Made by a program: the position numbers and the translations under genes | Origin: Oscillospiraceae bacterium | GTDB taxonomy: Bacteria; Bacillota; Clostridia; Oscillospirales; Ruminococcaceae | Assembly (NCBI GenBank): GCA_015067125.1 | Contig: SVNB01000025.1 | Coordinates: forward strand, 1-18,070 | DNA: 18,070 nucleotides | Reading direction: 5' to 3' | The notes under the pieces: generated by a model | What the model was told of the DNA's origin: nothing | Databases searched by the model: none | The model's input: only the letters and a program-made list of their open reading frames with translations | Shown: positions 5,887-14,452 of the stretch, piece by piece | How the letters are laid out: each line of letters starts with the position of its first letter | Position numbering within the stretch: position 1 is the first letter of the stretch

Positions 5887-6387
5887 TTGCGGATAATCGG
5901 AATTGACCCGGGCTATGCGATAGTGGGCGTGGGCGTTGTGGATTACGTTAAAAACAGATTTTATCCGGTAAAATACGGCGCTGTGGATACCCCTGCCGGT
6001 ACGCCTTTTGAAGAACGGCTTAAAACTATTTACGATACCGTAAAAGAGGTTATTGAACAGACAAAGCCCGAATGCATGAGCATAGAGCGGCTTTATTTTA
6101 ACAGCAACCAGAAAACCGCCATAGACGTTGCGGAAGCAAGGGGAGTTATTCTTTTGGCGGCAATACAGGCCGGAATACCGATTTATGAATATACGCCTTT
6201 ACAAATAAAACAATCGCTGGTAGGTTACGGAAGAGCCGAAAAACACCAGGTGCAGATAATGGTGCGCGATACCTTAAAGCTGGAAGCAGTTCCAAAGCCG
6301 GACGATACCGCCGATGCTTTGGCGGCGGCCATATGCCACGGATACAGCCACGGTTCGCGGCTTTCCAAAGCGATTAAAGAGATATAA
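5887..6387 (+). CDS. ruvC: Holliday junction resolvase RuvC
   Basis: Endonuclease that cuts Holliday junctions symmetrically during recombination, working with the RuvAB motor encoded next. I choose TTG at 5887, with AAAGGAGG at 5872-5879 and a 7-base gap; the product starts MRIIGIDPG and is 166 residues, the normal length. The upstream in-frame ATG at 5854 would add eleven residues encoded across the Shine-Dalgarno sequence itself. With the TTG start the four catalytic acids fall where expected: D7 (IDPG), E67 (SIERLYF), D140 and D143 (PKPDDTADA). It is the first gene of the ruvC-ruvA-ruvB-glmM run, with a 24-base gap to ruvA. Confidence 0.97.
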   Translation: MRIIGIDPGYAIVGVGVVDYVKNRFYPVKYGAVDTPAGTPFEERLKTIYDTVKEVIEQTKPECMSIERLYFNSNQKTAIDVAEARGVILLAAIQAGIPIYEYTPLQIKQSLVGYGRAEKHQVQIMVRDTLKLEAVPKPDDTADALAAAICHGYSHGSRLSKAIKEI

Positions 6388-6411
6388 AATTGCCCTTGAA
6401 AGGAATTTTTT

Positions 6412-7020
6412 ATGATATACAGTCTTAACGGAAAAGTTTCTCATATAGAAGAAGGTTTTTTTGTGGTGGAATGCGCCGGAGTAGGCTACCTTTGCAAGGC
6501 AAGCGCCACGACCCTTTCGTGCCTTCCGCCAAGCGGAAGCGAAGTTTTTGTATATACCACAATGACTTATAATCAGGAAACCGGAACGGATCTTTACGGT
6601 TTTTATGACAGAGCAGAGCAGGAGTGCTTTCGGATGCTGACCTCGATTTCCGGCATCGGCCCGAAGGCGGCGCTGGCTGTTCTTTCGGAATTTACGCCGG
6701 ATTCTTTTGCCCTTGCGGTTGCTTCCGGCGATGCAAAAGCTATAACAAGAGCAAAGGGCATAGGACCCAAAGCGGCGCAAAGAATTATTCTTGAACTGCG
6801 CGATAAAATATCAAGCGATTCCGTTTCCAGAGGAATTTCTTCCGCGCCTTCCGTTTCTGTGGGAAGAATCGGCGGAAACGCCGGCGAAGCCATTGCCGCG
6901 ATGGTAAGCCTTGGATACACCAATTCCGAAGCGGCGGCGGTTATCGGAAAACTGGACCAGAACCTGCCGGTTGACGAAATGATAAAGGCGGCCCTTAAAG
7001 CCATAGCAATGAAAAGATAA
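6412..7020 (+). CDS. ruvA: Holliday junction branch-migration subunit RuvA
   Basis: DNA-binding subunit whose tetramer clamps the four-way junction and loads the RuvB motor. The 202 residues have the three RuvA domains: an N-terminal OB fold (MIYSLNGKVSHIEEGFFVVE onward, about 1-65); two helix-hairpin-helix motifs, SISGIGPKAALAVLSEF near 78-94 and ITRAKGIGPKAAQRIILEL near 111-129; a flexible Ser/Gly/Pro-rich linker about 135-155; and domain III (AIAAMVSLGYTNSEAAAVI, about 160-178), which contacts RuvB. AAAGGA precedes the ATG by about 9 bases. RuvB begins 13 bases after the stop, so the two are co-transcribed. Confidence 0.97.
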   Translation: MIYSLNGKVSHIEEGFFVVECAGVGYLCKASATTLSCLPPSGSEVFVYTTMTYNQETGTDLYGFYDRAEQECFRMLTSISGIGPKAALAVLSEFTPDSFALAVASGDAKAITRAKGIGPKAAQRIILELRDKISSDSVSRGISSAPSVSVGRIGGNAGEAIAAMVSLGYTNSEAAAVIGKLDQNLPVDEMIKAALKAIAMKR

Positions 7021-7033
7021 GGAGTGATTTTTT

Positions 7034-8092
7034 ATGCTTTCCAACGAAAGAGATTTTGAAAACAGAATAGTCGCTCCCGAAATGGAGGAAATGGACAGGG
7101 AAAACGATCTTTCTCTTCGTCCCAAAACCCTTGATGAATACATAGGCCAGACAAAGGCGAAAGAAAATATGGCCGTTTATATAGAAGCCGCAAAACGCAG
7201 AGGAGAAGCCCTTGACCACGTTTTGCTTTACGGTCCGCCCGGACTTGGCAAAACCACCCTTTCGGAAATTATCGCGAACGAAATGGGCGTAAGTTTTAGA
7301 ATAACAAGCGGACCCGCTATAGAAAGACCCGGCGACCTTGCGGCGCTTTTAACAAATCTTAATGAAAACGATATTCTTTTTATCGATGAAATTCATAGAA
7401 TGAACAGAAGCGTTGAAGAGGTGCTTTATCCCGCAATGGAGGACTATGCCCTTGATATAATCGTCGGCAAAGGCCCTTCCGCAAGAAGCATCCGCGTTGA
7501 CCTTCCGCATTTTACCCTTGTGGGCGCAACAACAAGGGCTGGCCAGCTTTCGGCTCCGCTGCGCGACCGTTTTGGCGTTGTGGAAAGACTGGAACTTTAT
7601 TCCCCGGCGGAACTTTGCAGAATAGTGGAGCGAAGCGCCGGAATTCTTGGAATAGAAGTGGAGCACGAAGGCGCCATGGAACTTGCAAGAAGAAGCCGAG
7701 GTACGCCCAGAATCGCGAACAGATTTTTGAAAAGGATCCGCGATTTTGCCCAGGTTATCGGCGACGGAGTTGTAACAAAAGAAATTGCGGCAGAGGCGCT
7801 TTCCCGTCTTGAAGTTGACGAACTGGGACTTGATTCCATCGACCGCAGAATTCTTATGATGATGATAAAAAACTATAACGGCGGCCCTGTTGGACTTGAA
7901 ACCCTTGCGGCGGCCACCGGAGAAGAATCTGTTACCATAGAGGACGTTTACGAACCCTATCTTATGCAGATAGGTTTTCTTACCAGAACGCCCAGAGGCC
8001 GCTGCGCCACCGCCCTTGCCTATGAACATCTTGGCATGACAATGCCGGCACAGCCCTGCGGCGAATGCGAACAAATGAGAATTGGAGAATGA
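7034..8092 (+). CDS. ruvB: Holliday junction branch-migration ATPase RuvB
   Basis: Hexameric AAA+ motor that drives branch migration. Walker A is GPPGLGKTT at 67-75; Walker B is FIDEIH near 116-121; sensor 1 is GATTRAG at 164-170; the arginine-finger segment is APLRDRFG near 174-181; GTPRIANR is the sensor 2 region. The C-terminal winged helix contains GLETLAAATGE and the typical LTRTPRGR ending motif. At 352 residues it is slightly longer than usual, with a short Cys-containing tail (PAQPCGECEQMRIGE) beyond the conserved end. GGAGTGA lies about 7 bases before the ATG. The stop is followed after only 4 bases by the glmM start, which indicates translational coupling. Confidence 0.98.
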   Translation: MLSNERDFENRIVAPEMEEMDRENDLSLRPKTLDEYIGQTKAKENMAVYIEAAKRRGEALDHVLLYGPPGLGKTTLSEIIANEMGVSFRITSGPAIERPGDLAALLTNLNENDILFIDEIHRMNRSVEEVLYPAMEDYALDIIVGKGPSARSIRVDLPHFTLVGATTRAGQLSAPLRDRFGVVERLELYSPAELCRIVERSAGILGIEVEHEGAMELARRSRGTPRIANRFLKRIRDFAQVIGDGVVTKEIAAEALSRLEVDELGLDSIDRRILMMMIKNYNGGPVGLETLAAATGEESVTIEDVYEPYLMQIGFLTRTPRGRCATALAYEHLGMTMPAQPCGECEQMRIGE

Positions 8093-8096
8093 TTTA

Positions 8097-9440
8097 ATGG
8101 GAAGAATTTTCGGTACCGACGGCGTGCGCGGAATTGCAAATGAAAAGCTTGACGTGGAGCTTGCGCTTGCCATTTCTCGCGCGGCAGGAATTATTATAAA
8201 ATCACAAAGCACAGAAAAACCGAAAGTAATCGTGGGAAGAGATACACGTCTTTCCGGCACGATGCTTGAAGCTGCGGTTGCCGCGGGACTTTCTTCCGTT
8301 GGCTGCGACGTGGAACTTTTGGGAATTGTTCCAACCCCGGCGGTAGCATATCTTGTTAAAAAGCTTGGGGTTTCCGGCGGCGTTATGATAACCGCAAGCC
8401 ACAACCCTTATCAGTACAACGGAATCAAATATTTTGGTTCCACCGGTTTTAAGCTTACCGATGAGCAGGAAGAACGCATAGAAGGCATTGTTCTGGATGG
8501 CAGCGAGCCGATAGAATTTGCCCCGACGGAAGAAATCGGAAGAATAACCCGCAATGAAAAAGCGGTTGATTTTTACATAGAGCATATTGCCGGTGCGGTG
8601 GGCGATCTTTCCGGAATAAAAATAGCAGTGGACTGCGCAAACGGAGCTTCTTATTACACCGCAAAGCGCGTTTTTGAAAAAGCAAACGCAGAAGCAACTT
8701 TTTTAAACTGCGAACCGGACGGAACCAACGTAAACCGTGAATGCGGTTCTCTTTATACCGCGGGACTTGGAAAATACGTAAAAGAAAACGGATTTGATAT
8801 TGGCGTTGCCTTTGACGGCGACGCTGACCGCTGCCTTGCGGTGGACGAAAACGGCGAACTTATCGACGGCGATATGTTTATGGCAATTCTTGCAGAAAGA
8901 TTTGCAAAAGAAGGCAGACTGGAAAAGAATATTTTTATTCCCACCATTATGAGCAATATGGGACTTTTTAAGTTTGCGGAAGAACACGGTATGAGCTGTT
9001 ATCCCACAAAGGTCGGCGACAGATACGTTCTGGAATCTTTGCTTAAGCTTGGGGCTTCGCTTGGCGGCGAACAAAGCGGACATATAATTATTCCGGAATA
9101 TATGACCACCGGCGACGGCGAACTTTCTGCCCTGATGCTTATAGAGAGCATGAAGCTTTCCGGCAAAAAGGCTTCGGAACTTAAAAAAATCATGACGGTT
9201 TATCCACAGGTTATGGTCAATATAGAAGCCACTCCGGAAATGAAGGAACGCCTTAACGATGCGGAAGTAAAATCCTATCTGGATATAGAAACCGGAAGAC
9301 TTGAAGGCGACGGAAGAATTCTTGTGCGGCCTTCCGGCACGGAACCGCTTATCCGCATTATGATAGAAGGCAAGGATAAAGAAAAAATAAACGCGCTTGT
9401 TCTGGAATGCGCCGAAACGCTTAAAAATCTTATCAGCTGA
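8097..9440 (+). CDS. glmM: Phosphoglucosamine mutase
   Basis: Converts glucosamine-6-phosphate to glucosamine-1-phosphate, the step that feeds UDP-GlcNAc for peptidoglycan. The 447 residues match the family. The N-terminus MGRIFGTDGVRG is diagnostic. The active-site phosphoserine is S101 in TASHNP; the metal-binding loop DGDADR is at 240-245; the sugar-binding loop GEQSGH is at 324-329; the phosphate-binding loop RPSGTEP is at 411-417. I use ATG 8097, whose GGAGA at 8084-8088 lies inside the end of ruvB; a TTG at 8082 would add only five residues. Linkage with ruvB rather than cdaA-cdaR (the Bacillus arrangement) is notable but not rare enough to claim significance. Confidence 0.97.
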   Translation: MGRIFGTDGVRGIANEKLDVELALAISRAAGIIIKSQSTEKPKVIVGRDTRLSGTMLEAAVAAGLSSVGCDVELLGIVPTPAVAYLVKKLGVSGGVMITASHNPYQYNGIKYFGSTGFKLTDEQEERIEGIVLDGSEPIEFAPTEEIGRITRNEKAVDFYIEHIAGAVGDLSGIKIAVDCANGASYYTAKRVFEKANAEATFLNCEPDGTNVNRECGSLYTAGLGKYVKENGFDIGVAFDGDADRCLAVDENGELIDGDMFMAILAERFAKEGRLEKNIFIPTIMSNMGLFKFAEEHGMSCYPTKVGDRYVLESLLKLGASLGGEQSGHIIIPEYMTTGDGELSALMLIESMKLSGKKASELKKIMTVYPQVMVNIEATPEMKERLNDAEVKSYLDIETGRLEGDGRILVRPSGTEPLIRIMIEGKDKEKINALVLECAETLKNLIS

Positions 9441-9451
9441 GGGTTTGAAAA

Positions 9452-10324
9452 ATGAGATACACAAAGGATTGGAAAGATTACGAACTTCTGGATTGTTCCG
9501 AAGGAGAAAGACTTGAACGCTGGGGCAAGGTTATTCTTATAAGACCGGACCCGCAGATAATCTGGAACACACCAAAGGAACACCCCATGTGGAAGCACGC
9601 CGACGCAAGATACGTCCGTTCTTCTGCCGGCGGCGGACATTGGGAATACCGCAGGGAACTTCCGGAATTCTGGAAGATAAATTATAACGACCTTACCTTT
9701 AAAATCAGTCCCACCGGTTTTAAACACACCGGACTTTTTCCGGAACAGGCAGTAAACTGGGATATGATGCGTGAAAAAATAAAAGCAGCAAAAGCCGAAG
9801 GCAGAGAGATCCGCGTTCTTAATCTTTTTGCATATACCGGCGGCGCAACCGTTGCGGCGGCTTCTGCGGGTGCTTCTGTTTGCCACGTGGATGCCGCAAA
9901 GGGCATGGTGCACTGGGCAAGAGAAAATGCCGAACTTTCCGGCCTTAACGAAAAACCCGTGCGTTGGATAGTTGATGACTGCAAAAAATTTGTGGAGCGC
10001 GAAATCCGCCGCGGAAGCAAATATGATGCGGTTATACTTGATCCTCCTTCCTACGGCAGAGGCCCCGGCGGCGAAGTATGGAAGCTGGAAGAACATGTTT
10101 ATGAACTGGTAAGCCTTGTGGCAGAAGTTCTTACCGAAGACCCGATTTTTGTTTTGCTTAACAGCTATACAACCGGACTTTCCGCTTCTACCATGGCGTA
10201 CGTTCTTGGCTGTGCCATGAAGAAATTCGGCGGAAAGGTTTCCGCAGAAGAAATCGGACTTCCGGTAACTCAAAGCGGAATGGTGCTGCCCTGCGGTTCT
10301 TCCGCAATCTGGAGCAAAGAATAA
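9452..10324 (+). CDS. Class I SAM-dependent methyltransferase, RlmI/RlmK-like
   Basis: A 290-residue cytoplasmic methyltransferase. The SAM-binding motif I is NLFAYTGGATVAAAS at 124-138; an acidic end of strand 2 is HVDAAKG near 145-151; a DD pair lies at 175-176; and motif IV is LDPPSYGRG at 196-204. The DPPSY form and the FAYTGG signature place it with the RlmI/RlmK and PF10672-type group, some of which modify cytosine or guanine in 23S rRNA. It has no N-terminal PUA domain as in E. coli RlmI, so the substrate is not assigned here. Start ATG with GAGGG about 8 bases upstream, overlapping the glmM stop; probably the same transcript as glmM. Confidence 0.88.
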   Translation: MRYTKDWKDYELLDCSEGERLERWGKVILIRPDPQIIWNTPKEHPMWKHADARYVRSSAGGGHWEYRRELPEFWKINYNDLTFKISPTGFKHTGLFPEQAVNWDMMREKIKAAKAEGREIRVLNLFAYTGGATVAAASAGASVCHVDAAKGMVHWARENAELSGLNEKPVRWIVDDCKKFVEREIRRGSKYDAVILDPPSYGRGPGGEVWKLEEHVYELVSLVAEVLTEDPIFVLLNSYTTGLSASTMAYVLGCAMKKFGGKVSAEEIGLPVTQSGMVLPCGSSAIWSKE

Positions 10325-10344
10325 AAAAAGTAATTCTACGTCAG

Positions 10345-10363
10345 GGCGGGGCTTGATCCCGCC
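10345..10363. repeat. Short GC-rich palindrome before the GNAT gene
   Basis: GGCGGG at 10345-10350 pairs with CCCGCC at 10358-10363 around a 7-base loop, 16 bases before the GNAT start. No T-run follows, so it is not an intrinsic terminator. It could be a fragment of a REP-like repeat or an mRNA hairpin that affects expression of the following gene. Confidence 0.5.
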
Positions 10364-10379
10364 GCAAAAGGTGCAAAAG

Positions 10380-11084
10380 ATGTTAGAACCTAAAAATTAT
10401 CTTGAAAAAGACCCGGTTTTTAACGCGGATATGCTTGATGCCCTTTTAACGGAAGGCACAAAAATCTGCTATTCCGAAGAAGACGGCGTTATGCTTCGCA
10501 TCGGAGAAAAAGGCCCTTATATGATTTCCGTAAAAACGGAAGAAGCCATGAAAAAAACGGCAAAGCTTATTGCGGAAGAAAGATATATGGCAATAATCCG
10601 GCCGTTAAAACTTATTCCGCAGTTTTTTGAAGAAAAAGGAAAACCGGCAGAAATGATGCCCTGTTATCAGGCGGCTTATCTTTCCGGAAAAAGAAAACCG
10701 GAAGCGGAAATTCCCGGAATAGAGATACGCCCGCTTGAAAAAGAGCATATTTCTTTTGTATGCGCAAATTATGATGATGACGAAAGATATATCGCAAGCC
10801 GTGTGGAATACGGAATGCTGGGCGCTTTTGACGAAGAAGGAAACTGCGCCGGGTTTATAGGTTTTCATGGCGAAGGGGCCATGGGACTTTTAAAGGTGCT
10901 TCCGGAATACCGCCGCAGGGGAATAGGCGAGGCGCTTGAATCCAGAATGATAAACCGCCGTCTTGCGGAAGGCAGAATACCCTATGACCATGTGGTGGTC
11001 GGCAACGAAAAATCCATGTGTCTGCAAAGAAAAATCGGAATGGAACTTTCCGAAAAGATAGTTACCTGGGTTTTTACGGATTAA
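10380..11084 (+). CDS. GNAT-family N-acetyltransferase, substrate unknown
   Basis: A 234-residue protein whose C-terminal half is a GNAT domain: the acetyl-CoA pyrophosphate-binding motif A reads LLKVLPEYRRRGIGEALESRM at about 170-190 (R-R-x-G-x-G), followed by the motif B-like asparagine and hydrophobic segment VVVGNEKSMCLQRKIGM at 205-221. Residues 1-110 form a less conserved N-terminal region. I choose ATG 10380, with AAAAGGTG 6 bases upstream; the in-frame TTG at 10353 lies in a hairpin and would add nine residues. It follows the methyltransferase by 55 bases. The domain is certain, the substrate is not; small-molecule or protein acetylation are both possible. Confidence 0.88.
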   Translation: MLEPKNYLEKDPVFNADMLDALLTEGTKICYSEEDGVMLRIGEKGPYMISVKTEEAMKKTAKLIAEERYMAIIRPLKLIPQFFEEKGKPAEMMPCYQAAYLSGKRKPEAEIPGIEIRPLEKEHISFVCANYDDDERYIASRVEYGMLGAFDEEGNCAGFIGFHGEGAMGLLKVLPEYRRRGIGEALESRMINRRLAEGRIPYDHVVVGNEKSMCLQRKIGMELSEKIVTWVFTD

Positions 11085-11154
11085 AATATAATTTTTTATA
11101 AAAAGACAAATATGCCGCCTTTAAAAAAGGCTGTTAATTATAAAAGGATTTGAA

Positions 11155-12024
11155 ATGGCAAAGAAAAAATTTATCGAAGCAAACAAAATAAGCTTTTGCT
11201 ATCCAAGCTATGACGGAGTTATTCCGCCCCTTGTTCTTGACGGAGTGAACATTTCCATCGAAGAGGGCGAATTTATGGCTGTTCTTGGCCATAACGGAAG
11301 CGGAAAATCCACCCTTGCAAAGCATTTTAACGCAATTCTTGTTCCTACCGAAGGCGAAGTTTCTGTAAACGGCATAAAAACCGCCGAAGAAGCAAGGCTT
11401 TTCGAAATCCGGCAGGAAGTGGGCATGGTTTTCCAGAATCCGGATAACCAGATAGTAGCAACCATTATTGAAGAGGACGTGGCCTTTGCGCTGGAAAATC
11501 TTGGAGTTCATCCGCAGGAAATCCGCGAGCGCGTTGACGATGCTCTTAAAAAAGTTGATATGTACGAATACCGCCTTCATGCGCCGAACCAGCTTTCCGG
11601 CGGGCAAAAGCAGCGCATTGCCATTGCGGGCATTATTGCCATGCGCCCAAAATGCGTTGTGCTTGATGAACCCACCGCTATGCTGGACCCGAAAGGCCGC
11701 AGAGAGGTTATGAAAACCATAAAGCAGCTTAATAAGGAACTTGGCATAACCGTTGTTATCATCACCCACTATATGGACGAAGCCGCCATGTGCGACCGTG
11801 TGGCCATTGTGGACGACGGAAAAGTTATAATGGATTCCACCCCAAGAGAAGTTTTTGCCAGGGTTGATGAAATAAAAAAAATCGGCCTTGACGTTCCGCA
11901 GGTGACGGAACTTTGCCATGAACTTAAAAAAGAAGGCTTTGATCTTCCGGAGTGCGTGCTTGATGAGGAAGAATGCGTTGCCGCGCTTGAAAAACTTATG
12001 AAAGGCGGTGCTCAGAATGGCTGA
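11155..12024 (+). CDS. ecfA1: ECF transporter ATPase EcfA1
   Basis: One of two ATPases powering the energy-coupling-factor importer, which swaps different S components to take up vitamins and metals. The 289 residues hold all ABC motifs: Walker A GHNGSGKST at 45-53, Q-loop FQNPDNQIV with Q94, signature LSGGQKQR at 147-154, Walker B CVVLDEPTAMLD at 167-178, and H205 in ITHYMDEA. The QNPDNQIV Q-loop is typical of the EcfA1 type. AAGGAT lies about 7 bases before the ATG. It heads a tightly packed ecfA1-ecfA2-ecfT-truA-ribF run and overlaps ecfA2 by 8 bases. I could not find a convincing promoter in the 70-base gap upstream. Confidence 0.96.
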   Translation: MAKKKFIEANKISFCYPSYDGVIPPLVLDGVNISIEEGEFMAVLGHNGSGKSTLAKHFNAILVPTEGEVSVNGIKTAEEARLFEIRQEVGMVFQNPDNQIVATIIEEDVAFALENLGVHPQEIRERVDDALKKVDMYEYRLHAPNQLSGGQKQRIAIAGIIAMRPKCVVLDEPTAMLDPKGRREVMKTIKQLNKELGITVVIITHYMDEAAMCDRVAIVDDGKVIMDSTPREVFARVDEIKKIGLDVPQVTELCHELKKEGFDLPECVLDEEECVAALEKLMKGGAQNG

Positions 12025-12892
12025 AAGTATTATAAGAACCGAAAATCTTTCGTACGTTTATTCCGAAGGAACGCCCTATGAGCACCGTGCCATAGATAAC
12101 GTAAATATAGAAATAGAAAAAGGTTCCTTTGTGGGCCTTATAGGCCACACAGGTTCCGGAAAATCCACTTTGATACAGCATCTTAACGGACTTTTAAAAC
12201 CCACCTCCGGCAAAATTTATATCGGCGACGAAGACCTTTGGGCAAACCCCAAGGATATAAGAAGATTCCGTTTTAAAGTCGGCCTTGTTTTCCAGTATCC
12301 CGAGCACCAGCTTTTTGAAGAAACCGTGCGCAGAGATATTGCCTTTGGACCGAAAAACATGGGACTTTCCGAAGAAGAAATCGAAGCAAGGGTTATGGAA
12401 GCGGCAAAACACACGGGCCTTACCGAAGAATACCTTGAAAAATCACCGTTCGAGCTTTCCGGCGGCGAAAAAAGAAGAGTTGCCATTGCCGGCGTGCTCG
12501 CAATGCGCCCGGAGGTGCTTATTCTTGATGAACCCACCGCCGGACTTGACCCCAAAGGCAGGGAATTTATCCTTTCGGAAATAAAAGCCTATCACGAAAA
12601 CACAGGTGCCACTGTAATTCTGGTTTCTCACAGCATGGAAGACGTTGCCCGCTTTGCAAGCCACGTGCTCATAATGAATCATTCCAAAGCAGTGATGTTC
12701 GGAGAAACAAGAGAAATATTTAAAAGAGTGGACGAACTTTGCGAAATCGGTCTGGAAGTTCCGCAGATAAGCCGCGTTTTTGCAAAACTGCGCGAAAACG
12801 GAGCAAATGTTCCGGAAAGCGTGCTCACCGTTGCGGAAGCAAAAGAAGTGGTGCTCAAACTCCTTAAAAAAGGAGGCGAAGAGAATGCTTAA
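12017..12892 (+). CDS. ecfA2: ECF transporter ATPase EcfA2
   Basis: Second ATPase of the ECF module, pairing with EcfA1 and docking on EcfT. Using ATG 12017 it is 291 residues: Walker A GHTGSGKST at 43-51, Q-loop VFQYPEHQLF with Q93, signature LSGGEKRR at 147-154, Walker B VLILDEPTAGLD at 167-178, and H205 in LVSHSMEDV. The QYPEHQLF Q-loop is the EcfA2 hallmark. An upstream in-frame GTG at 12008 would lengthen the overlap with ecfA1; the ATG gives the compact ATGGCTGA overlap that recurs at two other junctions in this operon. Confidence 0.96.
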   Translation: MAESIIRTENLSYVYSEGTPYEHRAIDNVNIEIEKGSFVGLIGHTGSGKSTLIQHLNGLLKPTSGKIYIGDEDLWANPKDIRRFRFKVGLVFQYPEHQLFEETVRRDIAFGPKNMGLSEEEIEARVMEAAKHTGLTEEYLEKSPFELSGGEKRRVAIAGVLAMRPEVLILDEPTAGLDPKGREFILSEIKAYHENTGATVILVSHSMEDVARFASHVLIMNHSKAVMFGETREIFKRVDELCEIGLEVPQISRVFAKLRENGANVPESVLTVAEAKEVVLKLLKKGGEENA

Positions 12893-13703
12893 AGATATCA
12901 CCTTCGGCCAGTATTTTCCCGGAGATTCCATAATCCACCGCCTTGATCCGAGAATGAAGCTTATTCTTATCATAGCATATATTGTTTTGCTTTTTGTGGC
13001 GGACGGACTTTTCTCTCTTCTTATCGGTGCTTTGATGGTGGTGATGTTCTATGCCCTTTCAAAACTTCCGTGGAAGCTTGTTATAAAGTGCATAAAACCC
13101 ATTATGCCCATTATTATTTTTACCGCCGTGCTCAATATTTTCTTTGTGGAAGGCGACCCGATTTTTGAATGGAAGTTTATTTCTGTTTCCGGAAAAGGCG
13201 TGCTCACGGCGGTGCTTATGTGCATACGCATTGTGTGTCTTATTGCCGGCAGCAGCCTTTTGACCTATACCACAACGCCCATTGCCCTTACGGATGGTCT
13301 TGAACGTCTGCTTAAACCTTTGCAGAAAATAAAAGTTCCGGTGCACGAACTTTCTATGATGATGACCATTGCTTTGCGTTTTATTCCCACCCTTATTGAC
13401 GAAACACAAAAGATTATGGCGGCGCAAAAGGCAAGGGGTGCGGATATGGAAAGCGGAAATATTATTCAAAGGGCAAAGGCGCTTATCCCGATTCTTATTC
13501 CGCTTTTTGTTTCCGCATTCAGAAGAGCGGACGAGCTTGCCCTTGCCATGGAATGCCGTTGTTACCACGGCGGAGAGGGCAGAACCCGTATGAAGCAGCT
13601 TAAACTTACCGCAAAAGATTTTGGCGCGGCACTGTTTGTGGCCGGCGGCTTTGCGGCGATTATTCTTATGAATATGTTCGGACCGGAGGTGTTCCGCCTT
13701 TGA
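12885..13703 (+). CDS. ecfT: ECF transporter transmembrane subunit EcfT
   Basis: Membrane scaffold linking the two ATPases to an S component. I use ATG 12885 with AGGAGG 8 bases upstream, giving 272 residues; any longer reading would run through the end of ecfA2. Hydrophobic segments lie near residues 25-55, 68-88, 105-128 and 245-265. The long cytoplasmic coupling helices carry the first coupling motif, QKARGAD, with A-R-G at 183-185. The second motif, usually A-R-G or A-R-C type, here reads AMECRCYHGGEGRT, so the alanine position is Cys224. The start overlaps ecfA2 in ATGCTTAA, and its TGA overlaps the truA start. Confidence 0.95.
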   Translation: MLKDITFGQYFPGDSIIHRLDPRMKLILIIAYIVLLFVADGLFSLLIGALMVVMFYALSKLPWKLVIKCIKPIMPIIIFTAVLNIFFVEGDPIFEWKFISVSGKGVLTAVLMCIRIVCLIAGSSLLTYTTTPIALTDGLERLLKPLQKIKVPVHELSMMMTIALRFIPTLIDETQKIMAAQKARGADMESGNIIQRAKALIPILIPLFVSAFRRADELALAMECRCYHGGEGRTRMKQLKLTAKDFGAALFVAGGFAAIILMNMFGPEVFRL

Positions 13704-14452
13704 GGAATCTTTTGCTGACTATTTCTTATAAAGGAACGAATTACCATGGTTTTCAGGTGCAGAAAAACGCCGTGACCGTGTGCGAAACTTTGCAGGACGC
13801 CATGCAGGTGCTTTTTCAGGGAGAAAGGCCGGACGTAAAAGGCTGTTCCAGAACAGATGCAGGCGTTCATGCAAATATGTTTTGCGTAAACTTTAAAACA
13901 GAAAGCGATTTTACCTGCAACCATATCCGCAGAAGCCTTGATGCTCTTTTGCCGGATGATATTGCCGCGGTGGACTGTGAAGAAGTTTCGGAAGATTTTC
14001 ACGCAAGGTATTCCTGCAAGGGAAAACGCTATGTGTATAAAATCTGGAACGCGCAGTATATGAGCCCTTTCTGGCAGGGACTTGCTTTGCATTACCCCAA
14101 ACCCATAGACGAGGATTTTCTTGATGCGGTATGCACGGATTTTATCGGAACCTATGATTTTTCTGCTTTTTCAGGAGCGAAGAACGAGCAGGAGGACTGC
14201 ACCAGAACGGTTTATGACTGTCAGGTGGAGCGCGACGGTGACCTTGTTACTTTTTCCGTCACCGGCGACGGTTTTCTCTATAATATGGTGCGTATTATGG
14301 TTGGCACTTTGCTGGAAGTGAACGAAGGAAAAATCGATCCCAACGAAATTATGGATATAATAGAATCCAAAGACCGCACCAAAGCCGGAAGAACCGCAAA
14401 ACCCGAAGGACTTTACCTTGATTACGTTATTTATGAAGAGGAAGATGACTGA
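13700..14452 (+). CDS. truA: tRNA pseudouridine(38-40) synthase
   Basis: Isomerises uridines 38-40 in the anticodon arm of many tRNAs. The 250 residues match the family. The catalytic Asp is D53 in CSRTDAGVHA; RYVYKI at 110-115 and GFLYNMVRIMVGTLLEV at 191-207 are conserved TruA blocks. The start is TTG at 13700, overlapping the ecfT stop in TTGA, with GGAGG at 13685-13689 ten bases upstream; no ATG is available nearby. Linkage with ecfT is common in Firmicutes, where the cluster usually lies within ribosomal protein genes; here ribF follows instead. Confidence 0.96.
   Translation: MRNLLLTISYKGTNYHGFQVQKNAVTVCETLQDAMQVLFQGERPDVKGCSRTDAGVHANMFCVNFKTESDFTCNHIRRSLDALLPDDIAAVDCEEVSEDFHARYSCKGKRYVYKIWNAQYMSPFWQGLALHYPKPIDEDFLDAVCTDFIGTYDFSAFSGAKNEQEDCTRTVYDCQVERDGDLVTFSVTGDGFLYNMVRIMVGTLLEVNEGKIDPNEIMDIIESKDRTKAGRTAKPEGLYLDYVIYEEEDD

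Noticed and set aside
10345..10363. GC-rich hairpin considered as terminator of the ruvC-methyltransferase run.
   Set aside because: No T-run follows on either strand, so it is listed only as a palindrome.
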